Assembly (NCBI RefSeq): GCF_007489285.1
Contig: NZ_VLIY01000004.1
Span: forward strand, 245,191-309,190
Direction: 5' to 3'
Source: Skermania sp. ID1734
GTDB taxonomy: Bacteria > Actinomycetota > Actinomycetes > Mycobacteriales > Mycobacteriaceae
Length of the DNA stretch: 64,000 bases
Shown: in pieces, positions 62,314 to 64,000 of the stretch
Layout: each line of letters starts with the position of its first letter
Position numbering within the stretch: position 1 is the stretch's first letter
Notes under the pieces: model-generated
Database searches by the model: none
The model's input: the letters and a program-made list of their open reading frames with translations, nothing else
Told to the model about the DNA's origin: nothing
Position numbers and translations under genes: made by a program

Positions 62314-63701
62314 CTACCGCCGCTGCATCACGGTACTGCCCTCGACCGAGTGCGTCGTGCTGACCAACTTGGCGATGCAGTGGTCGTAGTCGAGCTGGTT
62401 CGAGTAGCAAAACCCCAGGGCCGCATCAGGATCTGAATACGTTTGGCCGACCACCGTGACCCAGAAGTCGGGACTGTCGAAGGTGCTCCAGTCACCGGAC
62501 CACAACAGCTTTACGTTGGGATATTTGGCACGCAGTGCAAGGTGTTCACGCAGAATCTCGGCATTGCCCCACGTGGTTCCTTCGGCTACGAGCCCAACGC
62601 GTTTCGAGCTGATCTGCGGTATCCAGCGGTCGGCAAGGCCGGAACTCACTGCCGAGCGATCGCTATTGGCGATCGAGCGGAGACTATCTCCTGCCGTTCC
62701 GTCTAGATTGCTCACCGGGGCTGCGGCCGAAGCGAGAATGACGCCGCCATTCGGCGACGATGACTCCCCAGAAGCTACCGATTGACTGCCATTCTCGGCG
62801 ATGGAAACGTTCAGGCCCATCCCCGACAACAGATCCGCGGGCATCCAATAGCTGTCCGCAGGAAACACAAAGTCTCGTGCCAGCCCCTGACTCGGTGGTA
62901 CCAGAAGGGGATTCTGACTCAGGTCGAATATTGCGGAGGCAACGTCGGAGCCATTATTGGTGATCGAAATGCGCATTGCCGTGTTTGCGAGAACGTCACC
63001 ACCGCTACAAGGCGACGATATCTGAAAGTCGACGTCGAGACCTTGCGGCGACTCGCTCGTATGAACCACCTGCAAGGACGGCGCCGTCGGGCATTTCGTC
63101 ACGGCCACCGGGCCATCTGAGCCGCTGGCCGCCGCGCTTTCCCCACTCCCCTTGGGCCAGAAGACAACCAGCAACGTTGCGAGAAGTCCGAGCACAAGGA
63201 CAACCGAGGCAGCAATAATCGCAGTTCGCCCGCGCGAGTTACCGGGCGCCGTCGACATTGCCGGCGACGGCGCGCTGATTCCACGCTCCATCATCCGCGG
63301 TGACGATCCATACGGGCCAGGACCTTGCGGTGGTACTGACTGCGGTATCGGCGAAGCTGTTTCGGCGGCCTCGAGCAATGCCGGTTCCCAGTCGGTGGCT
63401 TTGGGCCGGGCAGCCGGATCCGGGGAGAGCGCCCGAACGATGAGGTCCCGCACAGCGGCGGGAACGGTGGCCGGCAGATGATCGGGATGACGGGCGCCTT
63501 GATCACCGACGAACAACCGCAACGCCAACAACCCGAGCTTGAAATTATCCGACGCCGCCGTACCCAACTCCTCGCCCGGATTCACCGCCCGCACCTCCCA
63601 CCCCGGTGTCTCCAACTGCGGCGTCACCGACCGACCCTGAAACCGCATCGCATCACAATCGATGAAAACCTTCGGATGCGGAACCAACGCAAACAACAAA
63701 T
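62314..63701 (-). pseudogene. 3' part of a kinase-like receptor with an outer C-terminal domain, cut by an IS
   Basis: The frame starts at the IS junction (63702) with NLLFALVPHPKVFIDCD, which is the catalytic loop Asn followed by the DFG region of a Ser/Thr-kinase fold (DCD in place of DFG). TPGWEV, SDNFKLGLLALRLFVGD, and ALSPDPAARP complete the C-lobe. A linker, a membrane helix (IIAASVVLVLGLLATLLVVFW) and an outer domain (~202-461) follow; that domain matches the propeller at 55771 (DWSTFD...WVTVVG.TY.DPDAALGFC...CIAKLVS). The N-lobe is missing in the window, so this copy is inactive as a kinase. Confidence 0.75.
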
Positions 63702-64000
63702 TGAACCGTCACGGGTTTTCTGCCGCTCCTGTTTGAGTGCAGGAGGATGCAGTTATGGGCAAAATAATCGACCCCGCCGTGAAGGAACGCGCCTTGCGGT
63801 TGATCGCTGATCATCGTCAGGACTACCCGAACGACACCGCTATGTGTCAAGCCATCGGCAACAAGCTCGGCCTGGGCAAGGAAACCATCCGGCGATGGCT
63901 GGTCCAGGCCGACGTCAACGCCGGATCCCGCCCCGGAGTGAGCACCGACGCGCAGGCCGAGATCAAGGCGTTGAAGGCGGAGGTCCGTAAACTCCGCGAG
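63702..64000 (+). mobile_element. Left end of an IS3-type insertion sequence (runs off the window)
   Basis: The coding frame of the kinase-like gene is broken exactly where the string TGAACCGTCACGGGTTTT begins (63702), a usual IS3-family terminal repeat start. An OrfA-type gene begins 53 bp inside. The right end and any target duplication lie outside the window. Confidence 0.7.
63755..64000 (+). CDS. IS3-family transposase OrfA (3' end cut by window)
   Basis: 82 codons to the edge. A helix-turn-helix region (PAVKERALRLIADHRQDYPN, AMCQAIGNKLGLGKETIRRW) followed by the start of the Leu-zipper/coiled-coil (EIKALKAEVRKLRE), as in IS3 OrfA/IS1533-like proteins. ATG at 63755 with AGGAGG ~8 bp upstream. 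OrfB would follow by a -1 frameshift beyond the window. Confidence 0.85.
   Translation, partial: MGKIIDPAVKERALRLIADHRQDYPNDTAMCQAIGNKLGLGKETIRRWLVQADVNAGSRPGVSTDAQAEIKALKAEVRKLRE

Overview
This is a 64 kb stretch of high-GC actinobacterial chromosome. Several signs point to a mycolic-acid-containing actinobacterium of the Nocardia/Rhodococcus/Mycobacterium group, most likely Nocardia-like: PE, PPE and EspG-type proteins, a good IdeR-type iron box, DUF3558 lipoproteins, many GTG starts, and gene order. The order follows from memory the M. tuberculosis stretch Rv3814c-Rv3846: two PlsC acyltransferases, an Rv3818-like metallo-beta-lactamase/Rieske protein, serS, Rv3835- and Rv3836-like genes, phosphoglycerate-mutase-like gene, pheA, an Rv3839-like gene, an LCP protein, bfrB, glpQ1, an Rv3843c-like gene and sodA. 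The genus is inference.

1-15.2 kb: end of a fatty acid hydroxylase, two secreted alpha/beta hydrolases, two acyltransferases, the MBL-Rieske protein, a translationally coupled three-gene unit whose TetR member has no DNA-binding domain, a tandem pair of small secreted proteins, transporters, a zinc peptidase, a GAF-ANTAR regulator and a secreted DUF4185 protein. 15.4-24.9 kb: serS and housekeeping genes, interrupted by an apparent type VII secretion (T7SS) substrate cluster (17.3-19.4 kb). 24.9-27.2 kb: a compact PE-PPE-EspG triad with no ESX core genes in view. 27.2-45.8 kb: mostly conserved core (pheA, amino-acid permease, MgtC-like, lactate-oxidase family, iron-regulated DUF2470 gene, LCP cell-wall enzyme, ferritin, glpQ1, rhodanese, STAS, glutamine-synthetase family, msrA, acyltransferase-3, P450, sodA).

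45.9-64 kb is an accessory region facing the cell surface. It holds lipoproteins, small membrane proteins, a coupled membrane-sensor pair, a three-gene unit (vWA lipoprotein, lipoprotein, DUF4190-like membrane protein), a membrane-anchored beta-propeller, a DUF2029-type glycosyltransferase, a LytM endopeptidase, and the 3' half of a kinase-like receptor cut by an IS3-type element at the right edge. The propeller and the receptor end in the same ~260-280 residue extracellular domain, which I do not recognise. The region is also decaying: an in-frame TGA splits one small gene, DUF4190 and cyclophilin remnants lie near 52 kb, a lipoprotein appears frameshifted, and a short dispersed repeat occurs three times.

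Regulatory signals include an IdeR box before the DUF2470 gene, weaker tandem boxes before bfrB, a DnaA-box-like cluster at 39.87 kb, and several strong hairpins. No tRNA, rRNA or CRISPR array was seen.
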